Shown: positions 8,762 to 16,964, counted from the stretch's first letter. The stretch is DNA of 47,587 bases from Actinotalea ferrariae (GCF_019733465.1 NZ_JACVQL010000021.1:1-47587), one strand, 5' to 3'. Numbers and translations are program-made. Notes: a model not told the origin generated them from the sequence alone.

Positions 8762-9919
8762 TCAGCTGAAACCGAGCTGACCGGACAGCACGAGGACGGC
8801 GGCTCCCAGCAGGGTTCCGTCCTCGCCGAGTTGCGTCATCCGCAGCTGGACGCCGCTGCTGATGACCGGGATGGTCCGCTCCTCGATCGTGTCCAGCGCG
8901 GCGTCGCGCAGCGGACCGTCGAGGAGCTCTGGGGGGCCGCTGAGGATCACCTCGGAGAGGTTCAGCGCACTGACAACCGGCGCGAGGGCGATGCCCAGGC
9001 GCCGACCGACCGACGCCAGGGCGGCGTCGGAGGCTTGGGGGTCGAGCCCTGCGACCCGGCGCCGGAGCGCGGGCACCGAGAGCACGGTCTCGAGGCAGCC
9101 GCGGCGGCCGCACGCGCAGGCCTCGGCCTGCCCGAGCGGGGCGCTCGCCACGTCGTCGCGGTCGTCGATCACGGTGACGTGACCGAGCTCGCCGGCCGCG
9201 AAGGCGCGGCCCTGGACCAGGGCGCCGTCGAGGACGATGCCGGCACCCACACCCTGGCCGACCGTGAGGGCGAGCACGCCCTTGACGGACGCGCCGCCGT
9301 ACGTCAGCTCGCCGAGCACGGCGGCGTTGGCGTCGTTCGCGACGTGGACGGGCAGGGCGACGGCGTCGGCCACCGTCCGGGCCAGCGGCACGTCGTACCA
9401 GCCGCGGTTGGGCGCCTGGACGACGGTGCCCCGGGGGTCCACGACGCCCGGGGAGCCGATGCCCACGCCGAGCAGCGGGCGGTCCGCACGTGCGACGAGG
9501 TCGCGGGTGAGGTCGACGACCGCGTCCACGGCGTCCGCGCCGGTCACGCCGTCGACGCCGACGGAGGTCCGTGCGAGCCGCTCCCCCGTGAGGTCGAGCA
9601 CGGCCCCGTGGATCCGCGCGTCGTCCGTCAGGTCGAGGGCGACGATCTGGAACGCCTCGGTGCGGAAGCGGAGCCTCGTCGCGGGCTTGCCGACGCGTCC
9701 CTCCGGCTGGGCGCTGAGCTCGGCCACGAGCTCCTCCGCCATGAGCGAGTTGACGAGGTCCGAGACGGTGACGCGCGTGAGCCCCGTCGACCGGGCGAGC
9801 TCGGCACGCGAGGTCGGGCCGGAGTGGAACAGGTGCTGGAGCAGCATCGCCCGGTTGTGCGCACGGCCGTCCTCAGGGAGGACCTTGCTCGTAGGTCGAA
9901 GCGTGCGCGCCGTCGTCAC
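8762..9919 (-). CDS. ROK-family transcriptional repressor of the GlcNAc/chitin genes
   Basis: Sugar-responsive regulator of the NagC/Mlc/XylR branch of ROK, 385 aa. The N-terminal winged helix-turn-helix (TSRAELARSTGLTRVTVSDLVNSL, residues about 35-60) is followed by the sugar-binding ROK domain with the zinc motif CACGRRGCLETV. The GTG start at 9919 lies 7 nt after a TANNNT -10 box, so the message is probably leaderless. It heads the transporter/kinase/nagB operon. The operator-like motif over its own promoter recurs between the chitinases, so autoregulation plus control of chitinase is the simplest reading; the effector is probably GlcNAc or its phosphate. Confidence 0.88.
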   Translation of the reverse strand: MTTARTLRPTSKVLPEDGRAHNRAMLLQHLFHSGPTSRAELARSTGLTRVTVSDLVNSLMAEELVAELSAQPEGRVGKPATRLRFRTEAFQIVALDLTDDARIHGAVLDLTGERLARTSVGVDGVTGADAVDAVVDLTRDLVARADRPLLGVGIGSPGVVDPRGTVVQAPNRGWYDVPLARTVADAVALPVHVANDANAAVLGELTYGGASVKGVLALTVGQGVGAGIVLDGALVQGRAFAAGELGHVTVIDDRDDVASAPLGQAEACACGRRGCLETVLSVPALRRRVAGLDPQASDAALASVGRRLGIALAPVVSALNLSEVILSGPPELLDGPLRDAALDTIEERTIPVISSGVQLRMTQLGEDGTLLGAAVLVLSGQLGFS

Positions 9920-9956
9920 GTTTGTTAGTAGACCTTCCTTACAGATCCGGTGTCAA
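9920..9956 (-). promoter_or_regulatory. Promoter of the ROK-transporter-nagB operon with overlapping operator
   Basis: Read on the minus strand: -35 TTGACA (9956-9951), 18-bp spacer, -10 TCTACT (9932-9927), then 7 nt to the GTG start, which fits a leaderless transcript. The operator-like TTAGTAGACCTTCCTTAC (plus strand 9925-9942) covers the -10 and part of the spacer, ideal for repression. The same motif in variant form lies at 1567-1584. Confidence 0.65.
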
Positions 9957-10032
9957 GGGTCACATTCGCGTCCGGGCGACTTCGTGGCAGGACGGCGCGT
10001 GCCCGCCGACGCGGCCGCTGCCACACTCGAGC

Positions 10033-11109
10033 ATGGGCACGCGGACCGCATGGGTGCTGCACGTCGACCTCGACCAGTTCGTCGCGGCGGTCGAGCTCCT
10101 CCGGCGGCCCGAGCTGGCCGGTCGACCCGTCGTCGTCGGCGGTCGCGGGGACCCGACCGAGCGCGCGGTGGTCTCCACCGCCTCCTACGAGGCCCGCGCC
10201 TTCGGCGTCCGGTCGGGCATGCCGCTGAAGATCGCCGCGCGCAAGCTGCCCGACGCCGTCTTCCTCCCGGTCGACGCGCACGCGTACGAGGCGGCGTCGG
10301 AGGAGGTGATGACGGCGCTGCGCACCCTCGGCGCCGTGGTCGAGGTGCTCGGCTGGGACGAGGCGTTCCTCGGTGCGGAGACCGACGACCCGGAGGGGCT
10401 CGCGCGGCGGGCCCAGGAGGTGGTCCTCGACGCGACCCGGTTGCACTGCTCCGTCGGGATCGGCGACACCAAGGTCCGCGCGAAGATCGCGACGGGCTTC
10501 GGCAAGCCCGCCGGCGTCTTCCGGCTCACCGCCGAGAACTGGTTCGACGTCATGGGTGACCGCGCCACGATCGAGCTCTGGGGCGTGGGCACCAAGGTCT
10601 CGCGCCGGCTCGCCGGGCTCGGCGTCCGCACGGTGCGCGAGCTCGCCGAGGCGCCGGTCGAGACGCTCGTGGCGGAGTTCGGCCCGCGCATGGGCGTCTG
10701 GTACCGCGACCTCGGGCAGGGCCTGGGGCCGACGACGGTCGACGACAGCCCGTGGGTGCCGCGCGGCCACAGCCGCGAGACGACTTTCCAGCAGAACCTC
10801 ACGAGCCGCGACGAGGTGCGCGCGGCCGTCGACGTCCTGACGCGTCAGGTCCTCGAGGACGTCGCGGCGGACGGCCGCGCCGTCCTCCGCATCGGCCTCA
10901 AGGTGCGGTACGCGCCGTTCATCACCAAGGTCATGAGCCGCAAGCTGCCGGGGCCGACGCGCGAGGGCGACGTCGTCGTCGCTGCGGCCCTGGCGCTCGC
11001 CGACGAGCTCGAGGACCGTGAGGTCCGGCTCCTGGGCGTGCGGGCGGAGATGGTCATGCCCGACGAGGCCGACCGCGGCGAGCGCACGCCCGTGCGCGGG
11101 CGCATCTGA
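10033..11109 (+). CDS. dinB: DNA polymerase IV (Y-family translesion polymerase)
   Basis: Error-prone translesion DNA polymerase, 358 aa from the ATG at 10033, where homology begins (VLHVDLDQFVAAVE). Catalytic metal ligands are visible as HVDLDQF (first Asp) and LGWDEAFLG (the usual SxDE site, with Trp in place of Ser/Ile). The palm/fingers motif STASYEARAFGVRSGMPL and the thumb helix-hairpin-helix ELWGVGTKVSRRLAGLGV follow, then the little-finger domain. It lies divergent from the ROK operon with no functional tie to it. No C-terminal clamp-binding motif was recognised with certainty. Confidence 0.93.
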   Translation: MGTRTAWVLHVDLDQFVAAVELLRRPELAGRPVVVGGRGDPTERAVVSTASYEARAFGVRSGMPLKIAARKLPDAVFLPVDAHAYEAASEEVMTALRTLGAVVEVLGWDEAFLGAETDDPEGLARRAQEVVLDATRLHCSVGIGDTKVRAKIATGFGKPAGVFRLTAENWFDVMGDRATIELWGVGTKVSRRLAGLGVRTVRELAEAPVETLVAEFGPRMGVWYRDLGQGLGPTTVDDSPWVPRGHSRETTFQQNLTSRDEVRAAVDVLTRQVLEDVAADGRAVLRIGLKVRYAPFITKVMSRKLPGPTREGDVVVAAALALADELEDREVRLLGVRAEMVMPDEADRGERTPVRGRI

Positions 11110-11172
11110 GCCTGCGGCGACGGCGCCGCCACCGCGGCTGCGGGCATCCCCGCGCGCGCGAGGCGGCGTCGG

Positions 11173-11880
11173 TCACCGCTCGGCGGCGACGAGCCCCGCG
11201 ACGACCGGCCCGGCGACCGCGACGTACATGAGGCCGAGGAACACGGTGTGCGTCGCGCAGAACCCCAGCAGGGCGGTCCACTGCCGGTCGACGACGACGT
11301 GCCGGTGCACCCTGCGCACCAGCGCGCCCGGATGGGCCACGTCCCAGCTGTTGAGGCGCAGGTAGCGCCCGAGGTACATCCCGAGCGAGACGAGCAGCAG
11401 CAGGACGAGGACGAGCACCTGGCCGTCGCTCTGCTCGAGCCCCTCCGCGTGGTCGCCGTGCCGCAGCAGCGCAAACGAGAGGTGCGCGGTGAAGACGTTC
11501 AGCACGGTCGTCAGGACCCCCGCCATGGCGAGTGCGATCACGAGCGCGATGTCGAACCACATCGGCACCCCGTCGCCGTCGACGCGGTGGCTCAGGTTGA
11601 GCTCCGTGATCAGGTACCCGGCGTTGGGGAGCAGGAGGAGCCAGACGATCGTGGTGACCGCCGCGACGACGAGCACGGACCACCGCGGCGCACCGGCCAC
11701 GACGAGCACCACCGACACCAGCAGGCCGAGCAGCAGCACGAGGAGCGGCAGCGCGCAGAGGACGAGGTTGAGCACCATCGGCCGGTAGAGCCGCGTCCCG
11801 TACACGCGTGCCCGGGCCAGGACGAGGAGCGCCGCGAACACGTCCATGCCCACGACACCGGTGACCAGGCTGGTGAGCAT
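11173..11880 (-). CDS. DUF1361 integral membrane protein
   Basis: Polytopic membrane protein of about 235 aa with 6-7 predicted spans. The DUF1361 signature segments are visible: WLLLLPNAGYLITEL after the third hydrophobic segment and LGRYLRLNSWDV near the C-terminus. The ATG at 11880 has GGGAG about 7 nt upstream. The function of the family is unknown. It converges with dinB across a 63-bp gap and shows no operon partner. Confidence 0.85.
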   Translation of the reverse strand: MLTSLVTGVVGMDVFAALLVLARARVYGTRLYRPMVLNLVLCALPLLVLLLGLLVSVVLVVAGAPRWSVLVVAAVTTIVWLLLLPNAGYLITELNLSHRVDGDGVPMWFDIALVIALAMAGVLTTVLNVFTAHLSFALLRHGDHAEGLEQSDGQVLVLVLLLLVSLGMYLGRYLRLNSWDVAHPGALVRRVHRHVVVDRQWTALLGFCATHTVFLGLMYVAVAGPVVAGLVAAER

Positions 11881-11931
11881 GCCGGGCTCCCGTCGTCCGC
11901 GCCTGTGATCGACCGCACCCAGGTCTAGCCC

Positions 11932-12066
11932 ATGGCGGCGTCGTCGCACCACGGCCGCCGCGTCGACGGCGTCACGACGCACCTGCAGCACGTCGACGAC
12001 CAGCTCGACGTCCGCGACCGCGCAGCGGCCGTGGGCGAGGGCTACCGCCGCGGGCTCCTGCGGTAG
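11932..12066 (+). CDS. Possible 44-aa hydrophilic protein
   Basis: A short ATG-TAG frame reading MAASSHHGRRVDGVTTHLQH at its start, rich in His, Arg and Asp, with no membrane segment. No convincing ribosome site or homology was recognised. It fills the gap between the DUF1361 gene and the convergent lipoprotein gene. It may be chance coding in high-GC DNA. Confidence 0.25.
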   Translation: MAASSHHGRRVDGVTTHLQHVDDQLDVRDRAAAVGEGYRRGLLR

Positions 12067-12127
12067 TCGGTGGGCCGCGCGTCCGACGCACGTCGCCGGG
12101 GTTCTGCGGCGGATCCCGCGGGCGCGA

Positions 12128-12943
12128 TCAGTCGACCGGCGTGGCCGGTACGACCTCGTCCGGGTAGCACGGTCCGTCGTTCACGCTCATGCCGTACTCC
12201 ACGGCCCCGTCCCCGGGTGTCTCGACGACCAAGGTGCGCACCCCTGATGTGTCGCCCACGGCTCCGAGCTCGGCGCGCTCCTCCGAGGTCACGTACCAGA
12301 TGCTGACCATCTTCCACGCGCCGTCAGCAGTGCGCCGATGCGCCTTGTACGAGTACGTGTCGGCCCCGGGCGATGCGCCGTCGCGCCACGTCAGCACGAG
12401 ACGGTCCGCCGACACCAGCGCGGTCACGTCCTGCGGACGGATCGCAGCGCAGTGCTCAGCGACCGTCAGCGCCGGTGACACCCACCCCTCCGGTGCCGGG
12501 ATGGCCGGCACCGCGTCGTCCTCGACTGCACCTGCCCTGACCGGATCGCCCTCGACGACACCGTCGGAGCCGCAGTCGAGGACCAGCCGAAGCCGGTACT
12601 CGGGCGAGCCGGCCGGCGGGTCGGGGTCGACGAACCGGGCGGCGGACCCGCCCGGCAGCTCCACCTCGGCCAGGAGCTCCCACGATCCGGCAGCGGGCCG
12701 GCGGTACAACCGTCCGCGGAAGTCGTCATCCAGGTACCCCGGGCCCCACGTGAGCTCGACGGCACCGTCGACCGCCACTGCGGCGAGGTCGACCGGCTCG
12801 TCCGCGAAGTCGGAGCACACGTCCTCCCACGCCAGCTCGTCCTCCGGCTCGAACGCACGTGGCCCGGCCACACACCCGGCCGACATCGCGGCGACGACGA
12901 CCGCCGCACCTGCGCGCACGCAGACCTGAGCGACACGACCCAC
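12128..12943 (-). CDS. Hypothetical lipoprotein with two fibronectin-III-like repeats
   Basis: Predicted cell-surface lipoprotein, 271 aa from the GTG at 12943. That start gives a clean lipoprotein signal (VAQVCVRAGAAVVVAAMSAGC) and has a G-rich ribosome site; the longer frame from 13033 would put 30 charged residues before it. The mature part has two beta-rich segments resembling fibronectin type III (VDGAVELTWGPGYLDDDFRG.. and ADRLVLTWRDGASPGADTYS..), each with conserved Trp and Tyr, plus several scattered cysteines. No enzyme motif was seen. Not in an operon; it lies just outside the integrated element. Confidence 0.7.
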   Translation of the reverse strand: MGRVAQVCVRAGAAVVVAAMSAGCVAGPRAFEPEDELAWEDVCSDFADEPVDLAAVAVDGAVELTWGPGYLDDDFRGRLYRRPAAGSWELLAEVELPGGSAARFVDPDPPAGSPEYRLRLVLDCGSDGVVEGDPVRAGAVEDDAVPAIPAPEGWVSPALTVAEHCAAIRPQDVTALVSADRLVLTWRDGASPGADTYSYKAHRRTADGAWKMVSIWYVTSEERAELGAVGDTSGVRTLVVETPGDGAVEYGMSVNDGPCYPDEVVPATPVD

Positions 12944-13168
12944 CGCCGCCCCCTCTCGCGCGCACCTCGGCTCGTCGTGCCGGACGCTACCGGCGCGCGT
13001 CGCCAGGCTGCGACGAAACCTAGACAAGGCCACTCCAACGGTCTAGCGGTCACACCCGTGCGCGCGGCGCTCGGCGGGCAGCGGTCACCGAGCTCATGAC
13101 GCGCGTTTCGCCGCGGCCGCGGGGCGACGCCGTGCCGGGACCGTCGGCATCGGCTCCTCGCAGGAAAC

Positions 13169-13204
13169 GACGAAGGCCCGGACCATCAGGTCCGGGCCTT
13201 CGTC
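13169..13204 (-). terminator. Terminator hairpin of the tRNA-Met gene
   Basis: A 16-bp perfect stem with a 4-nt loop, 6 bp beyond the 3' end of the tRNA sequence. This is where the terminator of the original minus-strand tRNA gene would lie. Confidence 0.8.
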
Positions 13205-13210
13205 ACTGTG

Positions 13211-13254
13211 TAGCGGGGGCAGGATTTGAACCTGCGACCTCTGGGTTATGAGCC
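13211..13254. other. attL core of the integrative element
   Basis: The 44-bp segment that still matches tRNA-Met, bordered on the right by the integrase gene. Tyrosine recombinases of this kind cross over within the anticodon-to-3' end of tRNA genes, leaving this identical segment at both ends. No second copy is found in the window, so the right end is beyond 47587 or has decayed. Confidence 0.6.
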
Positions 13255-13282
13255 GAGCGCACTAGCATCCACGGGTCCCGCT
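13211..13282 (-). tRNA. tRNA-Met(CAT): intact 3' part, degenerate 5' half (element attachment site)
   Basis: On the minus strand, 13254 to 13211 reads as the 3' part of a tRNA-Met: anticodon loop CTCATAA, 3' anticodon stem CCCAG, variable loop AGGTC, T-arm GCAGG-TTCAAAT-CCTGC, acceptor strand CCCCGCT and discriminator A; CCA is not encoded. The CCC in the anticodon stem resembles initiator tRNA. Upstream, the sequence loses the expected GGG of the stem, T8, A14 and GG of the D-loop; only a rough AGCGGGA acceptor match remains at 13276-13282. It is therefore probably a displaced 3' fragment at the left junction of an integrated element, not a working tRNA. The restored gene should lie at the far end. 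Confidence 0.6.
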
Positions 13283-13294
13283 GACTAGCCTCGT

Positions 13295-13310
13295 TGCACA
13301 TGAATGTGCA
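13295..13310. repeat. Inverted repeat next to attL, possible recombinase or excisionase site
   Basis: TGCACAT-GA-ATGTGCA, a perfect 7-bp inverted repeat lying between the tRNA fragment and the integrase gene. Such positions hold arm-type Int or Xis sites, or an operator for int. The function is inferred. Confidence 0.4.
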
Positions 13311-13408
13311 GGTCAGGGCCGCTTTCGCGTTCGCTTCGGTATGCCGACGTCCGCCGGTGACCGTGCACGTTCGCGTACATGCTGCGTACACAGAGGCGGG
13401 GAGAGCCG

Positions 13409-14524
13409 ATGGGCTGGGTGGCGATGCGTCCGGCGTCCGACGGTCGTCCGCGGTACATGGCGATGTACCGGGATCTGCACGGGCGTACTCGCTCCGCTGG
13501 GACGTTCGCCAGGGAGCGCGATGCCCTGCGTGCGGCGCAGCGGCAGGATGACCAGCTTGCCGAAGGCAAGTGGCTGGATCCGGTCGCGGGCAAGGTGACG
13601 TTCGGCGAGTACGCCGTGGAGATCTGGCTTCCGTCCAGGCATCTGGAGGTCAGCACCCGTGCCGGCTACTCCTCCTACCTGCGCAATCACTTCGTGCCGT
13701 TCTTCGGTGCAATGACGCTGGCGCGCATCATGCCCTCGACCGTCCAGGACTGGGTGACTCGAGCCGTCGACCAGGGCTTGTCGCCTCGCTCGATCGCCAA
13801 GTACCACGTGATGCTGCATTCGGTCTTCGCGCGTGCGGTCCGTGACCGGCTCATCGCCTTCAACCCCTGTGAGGACACCGAGCTGCCGAAGGTCGTGACG
13901 AAGAAGGCAAGGACGCTGACGCCCGAGGAGTTCGCCGGCGTGCTCGCCGAGATCCCCGACCGCTTCAAGCCGCTCGTCATGACGGCGATCGAGACCGGCC
14001 TGCGGTGGGGCGAGCTTGTCGCGCTCCGGCCGCGGCACGTCGACTTCCTCCGCCGCACGATCACCGTCGAGGAGACGATCGTCGAGGTGTCGCGGAAGGA
14101 CTCACCGACGGGCGAACGGATGATCGTCAAGCCCTACCCGAAGGACGACGAGCCCCGGACGCTCCGCGTCTCTCGGGCACTCCTCGACGTCCTGGCTGCC
14201 CGGATCGCCGAACTGGGCCTAGCGAGGGACGACCTGCTGTTCCCGTCGCGCGAGATGGCCGGTGGCCAACCTCTTTCGCGCGCCACGTTCAACACGCGCC
14301 ACTGGAGACCGGCCATCCAGCGCTCGGGTGTCGAGTTCGACCTGCGCATGCACGACCTTCGCCATGCGCACGCCTCGTGGCTCCTGGCCGGGGGGGCCGA
14401 TCTCAAGACGGTCATGGAGCGCATGGGGCACTCCCAGATCATGACGACGCAGCGGTACCTGCACACGCTTCCCGAGGCGCAGGACGAGGCGCTAGCCGCC
14501 TTCGAGAGGATCCGGAAGCGGTAG
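13409..14524 (+). CDS. int: Tyrosine recombinase/integrase
   Basis: Site-specific recombinase, 371 aa; the ATG at 13409 has GGGGAG 5 nt upstream. An N-terminal arm-binding region (residues 1-50) is followed by the SAM-like core-binding domain (TFGEYAVEIWLPSRHLEVST) and the catalytic domain. Catalytic residues are visible: Arg in ETGLRWGELVAL, HxxR in MHDLRHAHASWL, His in MGHSQ and the nucleophile Tyr in TTQRYLHT. The family includes many actinophage and ICE integrases that use tRNA genes. It reads away from the tRNA fragment 150 bp to its left. No excisionase gene was recognised beside it. Confidence 0.93.
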   Translation: MGWVAMRPASDGRPRYMAMYRDLHGRTRSAGTFARERDALRAAQRQDDQLAEGKWLDPVAGKVTFGEYAVEIWLPSRHLEVSTRAGYSSYLRNHFVPFFGAMTLARIMPSTVQDWVTRAVDQGLSPRSIAKYHVMLHSVFARAVRDRLIAFNPCEDTELPKVVTKKARTLTPEEFAGVLAEIPDRFKPLVMTAIETGLRWGELVALRPRHVDFLRRTITVEETIVEVSRKDSPTGERMIVKPYPKDDEPRTLRVSRALLDVLAARIAELGLARDDLLFPSREMAGGQPLSRATFNTRHWRPAIQRSGVEFDLRMHDLRHAHASWLLAGGADLKTVMERMGHSQIMTTQRYLHTLPEAQDEALAAFERIRKR

Positions 14525-14578
14525 CCCGCGTCACGGCGGACACGTCGGTGACCGAATGCCGACGTCCACCACGACGCT

Positions 14579-14595
14579 CTTCACGGATCCTTCAT
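14579..14595 (+). promoter_or_regulatory. Two-component response-regulator box (CTTCAC-N5-CTTCAT)
   Basis: Direct half-sites 11 bp apart, 87 bp upstream of the SHOCT gene start. A one-mismatch version of the box found at four other places in the element. An OmpR-type dimer binding such 11-bp repeats is known; binding here is inferred. Confidence 0.5.
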
Positions 14596-14681
14596 CGGAC
14601 CGCGATCGCTGATGGAGGGCGAACGGCCGACCCTGGGCACTCGAGGCCGCGGAGAGCGAGCCCATCGGACGAGGAGAAGCC

Positions 14682-14909
14682 ATGTCATGGTGCCTGAACG
14701 GCGGCGGCTGGCTGATGGTCGGTGCGACGGCCCTGGTGGTGCTCACGGCAGTGTGGGCAGTGACCCGCCTGTTCCCGACGTCAGTCGTTGCTGACCCCGC
14801 CGGCATCCTCGACGCGCGCCTTGCCCGCGGGGAGGTCGACGTGGACACCTACCGTCGACTCCGCGCCGAGCTGGCCGGGACAGCGTCGAGTGTGGAGGCA
14901 CACCGATGA
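14682..14909 (+). CDS. Small membrane protein with C-terminal SHOCT domain
   Basis: 75-aa protein with one membrane span (residues about 10-29, LMVGATALVVLTAVWAV) and a cytosolic SHOCT domain (DPAGILDARLARGEVDVDTYRRLRAEL). SHOCT modules are short oligomerisation domains at the ends of small membrane proteins, common beside copper genes in actinobacteria. A good ribosome site (GAGGAG) precedes the ATG. It is preceded by the response-regulator box at 14579 and converges with the sensor kinase gene. The precise role is unknown. Confidence 0.75.
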   Translation: MSWCLNGGGWLMVGATALVVLTAVWAVTRLFPTSVVADPAGILDARLARGEVDVDTYRRLRAELAGTASSVEAHR

Positions 14910-14967
14910 CGCCGCACAGGAACGCAATGACGGCGGGCCGCTCAGCGGACGCCCGACCGACCCGTGC

Positions 14968-16098
14968 TCAGCTAGCGGTAGCGGGCAGGACCACAGTGAA
15001 GGTCGCACCGTGTCCGAGACCCCTGCTGCCCGCTGCGATCGTGCCGCCGTGCGCCTCGACCAGCGCCTTGCTGATCGCCAGCCCGATCCCTGAACCACCG
15101 TGGGCACGGTCACGCGCCGTGTCGGCGCGGTAGAACCTCTCGAAGATGTGCGGCAGGTGCTCGGCCGCGATGCCTTCCCCCGTGTCGGTGACGGTGACGC
15201 GCACGAAGCACGAGCCCGCGGGCGCCGCGGCGAGGAAGACTTCGCCACCCGCCGGCGTGTGGCGTATGGCGTTGGCGACGAGGTTGTCCAGAACCTGTGC
15301 GAGCCGCGTGCGGTCGACGGAGACCCGCACAGTGGGAGCGCCGGTCGCGACGCGCAGCTCGACGCCCGACGTGGAGGCGCGCTCACGGGCGGCCGATGCC
15401 GCAGCTTGGAGGAGCTCGCCAGCGGCAACGTCCTCGATGTCGAGAGTGAGGTCGCCCGCCTCGGCGTGTGTGACCTCCGCGAGGTCCTGGGCCAGTCGGG
15501 TCAAGCGGTTGGCCTGATCGCGGAGTATCGCGATGGTGGCCGAGTTCAAGGGTTCTACCCCGTCCTCGACCGCCTCGAGGTAGCCGCTGAGGGTCGCGAC
15601 GGGGGTACGTACCTCGTGGGCAACGTCGGCGAGCAACCGCCCGCGCAAGCGGTCGGCCTCCTGGAGGCGGGCAGCCATCGCGTTGAACGACTCGGCGAGT
15701 TCCTCGAACTCGGTCCCCAGCCCGGTGCTGGGCACCCGTGAGTCGTAGCGGCCCGCACCGAGGCGCGTCGCCGCGGAGGACACCGCGGACAGCGACCGTG
15801 CGATCCGTCGGGTCAGGAACACGCTGACAAGTACTGATGCCACCGCAGCCGCCCCCAGGGCAAGCGACAGGGCGACGGTGCTGGCGTCGCGAAAGGCCCG
15901 TTCCGCGTGCAGGACGGCGCTGTCCGTGTCGCCTAGTCCCGCGGCGACCATGTGCTCGTGGAACAAGCCCGGGCCGACCGATGCGGCCACGAGCCACGCC
16001 GTGATCGCAGCGGTGAGCAGCACGATGACGATGGCGGCGAACAGACGGGTCGCCAAGCCCCATCGAACCGTGCCAGGGGCGCCCGTCGCCGTGGTCAC
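14968..16098 (-). CDS. Membrane sensor histidine kinase, probably copper-responsive
   Basis: 376-aa sensor kinase. TM1 (about 18-40) and TM2 (about 75-97) enclose a short extracytoplasmic loop of some 35 residues with FHEHM and other potential metal ligands. A HAMP domain follows, then the H-box (DVAHEVRTPVATLSGY), N-box (LDNLVANAIRHTP) and G-boxes (DTGEGI, GSGIGLAISKALVEAHGG). The GTG start overlaps the stop of the response regulator gene (GTGA), so the pair is translationally coupled. The small His/Met-bearing sensor loop and the surrounding copper genes suggest periplasmic copper sensing (CopS/CusS-like); the signal is inferred. Confidence 0.88.
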   Translation of the reverse strand: MTTATGAPGTVRWGLATRLFAAIVIVLLTAAITAWLVAASVGPGLFHEHMVAAGLGDTDSAVLHAERAFRDASTVALSLALGAAAVASVLVSVFLTRRIARSLSAVSSAATRLGAGRYDSRVPSTGLGTEFEELAESFNAMAARLQEADRLRGRLLADVAHEVRTPVATLSGYLEAVEDGVEPLNSATIAILRDQANRLTRLAQDLAEVTHAEAGDLTLDIEDVAAGELLQAAASAARERASTSGVELRVATGAPTVRVSVDRTRLAQVLDNLVANAIRHTPAGGEVFLAAAPAGSCFVRVTVTDTGEGIAAEHLPHIFERFYRADTARDRAHGGSGIGLAISKALVEAHGGTIAAGSRGLGHGATFTVVLPATAS

Positions 16099-16832
16099 GA
16101 CCCTGTGCCGATCCGATAGCCGACGCCACGGACCGTGCGGACGAACCGCTGGGCCTCTGCGCTGTCACCGAGCTTCTGGCGCACATGGAGCACGTGCACG
16201 TCGACGAGGTGCTCGTCGCCGACCCAGTTCAGGCCCCAGACGGTGTCGATCAGCGCGCGCCGAGAGAAGACGCGCGCCGGCTTTGCTGCGAGTGCTGACA
16301 GGACATCGAACTCGGTGCGCGTCAGCGGGATCGCTTCGCCGTCGAGCCAGACCTCGCGCCCGTCCACGTCGATGCGCAGAGCGCCGACCTCGAACACCGC
16401 AGGCGCCTCGCCGGGGAGCTGGTCCGCGGGAGCCGCTCGGCGAGGGCGACGCAGGAGCACCTGGATACGAGCCATGAGCTCTCGGGGGCTGAACGGCTTC
16501 GTCATGTAGTCGTCCGCCCCGACCGACAGACCGATCAGCGTGTCCACTTCCTCAGCCCGCGCGGTCAGCATGATCACGTAGCAGTCGGAGAACGTGCGCA
16601 GCTGACGGCACACCTCGACCCCGTCCAGTCCGGGAAGACCGAGGTCAAGGACGACGACGTCGGGGTCCACCTCGCGCAGCACGGCGACGGCCTGGGCGCC
16701 GTCGTGGGTCACGGTGACCTCGAACCCGTCGCGTTCGAGGTACCCGGCCACCAACCGGGCCAGGGCCCGCTCGTCGTCGACGACGACCGCGCGCCGCGAC
16801 GACGGCAGGGTGGGGTCTGGGGAGCTGGTCAC
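16095..16832 (-). CDS. OmpR-family response regulator (CopR-like)
   Basis: 245-aa DNA-binding response regulator. The receiver domain has the acidic pair (VVVDDERALARLVAGYL), the phospho-acceptor Asp in DVVVLDLGLPGLDG and the conserved Lys in DDYMTKPFSPRELM. The C-terminal winged helix is of OmpR/PhoB type (LTRTEFDVLSALAAKPARVFSRRALID.. to RTVRGVGYRIG). GTG 16832 is the only reasonable start. It is divergent from the thiol-redox operon; the intergenic box at 16871 suggests that it controls both directions. The five boxes in the element share spacing and half-site with the TGAAG-based direct repeat reported for CopR of Corynebacterium glutamicum (recalled from the literature), which supports a copper role. 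Confidence 0.88.
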   Translation of the reverse strand: MTSSPDPTLPSSRRAVVVDDERALARLVAGYLERDGFEVTVTHDGAQAVAVLREVDPDVVVLDLGLPGLDGVEVCRQLRTFSDCYVIMLTARAEEVDTLIGLSVGADDYMTKPFSPRELMARIQVLLRRPRRAAPADQLPGEAPAVFEVGALRIDVDGREVWLDGEAIPLTRTEFDVLSALAAKPARVFSRRALIDTVWGLNWVGDEHLVDVHVLHVRQKLGDSAEAQRFVRTVRGVGYRIGTGS

Positions 16833-16870
16833 GGACCCATTGTGTGCTGGCTCCGAGTACCGGTGGGGAC

Positions 16871-16887
16871 CTTCATCGAACCTTGAT
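16871..16887 (+). promoter_or_regulatory. Response-regulator box in the divergent promoter (CTTCAT-N5-CTTGAT)
   Basis: Lies between the regulator gene (start 16832, minus) and the redox operon (start 16965, plus). The first half-site is perfect and the second has one change. It is suited to autoregulation and to activation of the redox operon. Confidence 0.55.
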
Positions 16888-16964
16888 CCAAGGGCGACCG
16901 GCCCTTCGGTGCTGCGCGTCGACGCTCTACACGTCCGAACCCGCGCAAGCCTGCAGGAGAACCC

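Noticed and set aside
11932-12066. Small ORF considered as a DNA-binding or His-rich peptide
   Set aside because: Kept only at low confidence: there is no ribosome site, and codon pattern alone cannot separate it from chance.
13203-13391. 62-codon minus-strand frame ending HNPEVAGSNPAPAT
   Set aside because: This is the well-known spurious translation of tRNA sequence, not a protein.
14540-14566. Integrase terminator hairpin
   Set aside because: The inverted repeat GTCGG/CCGAC is short and interrupted; not strong enough to list.
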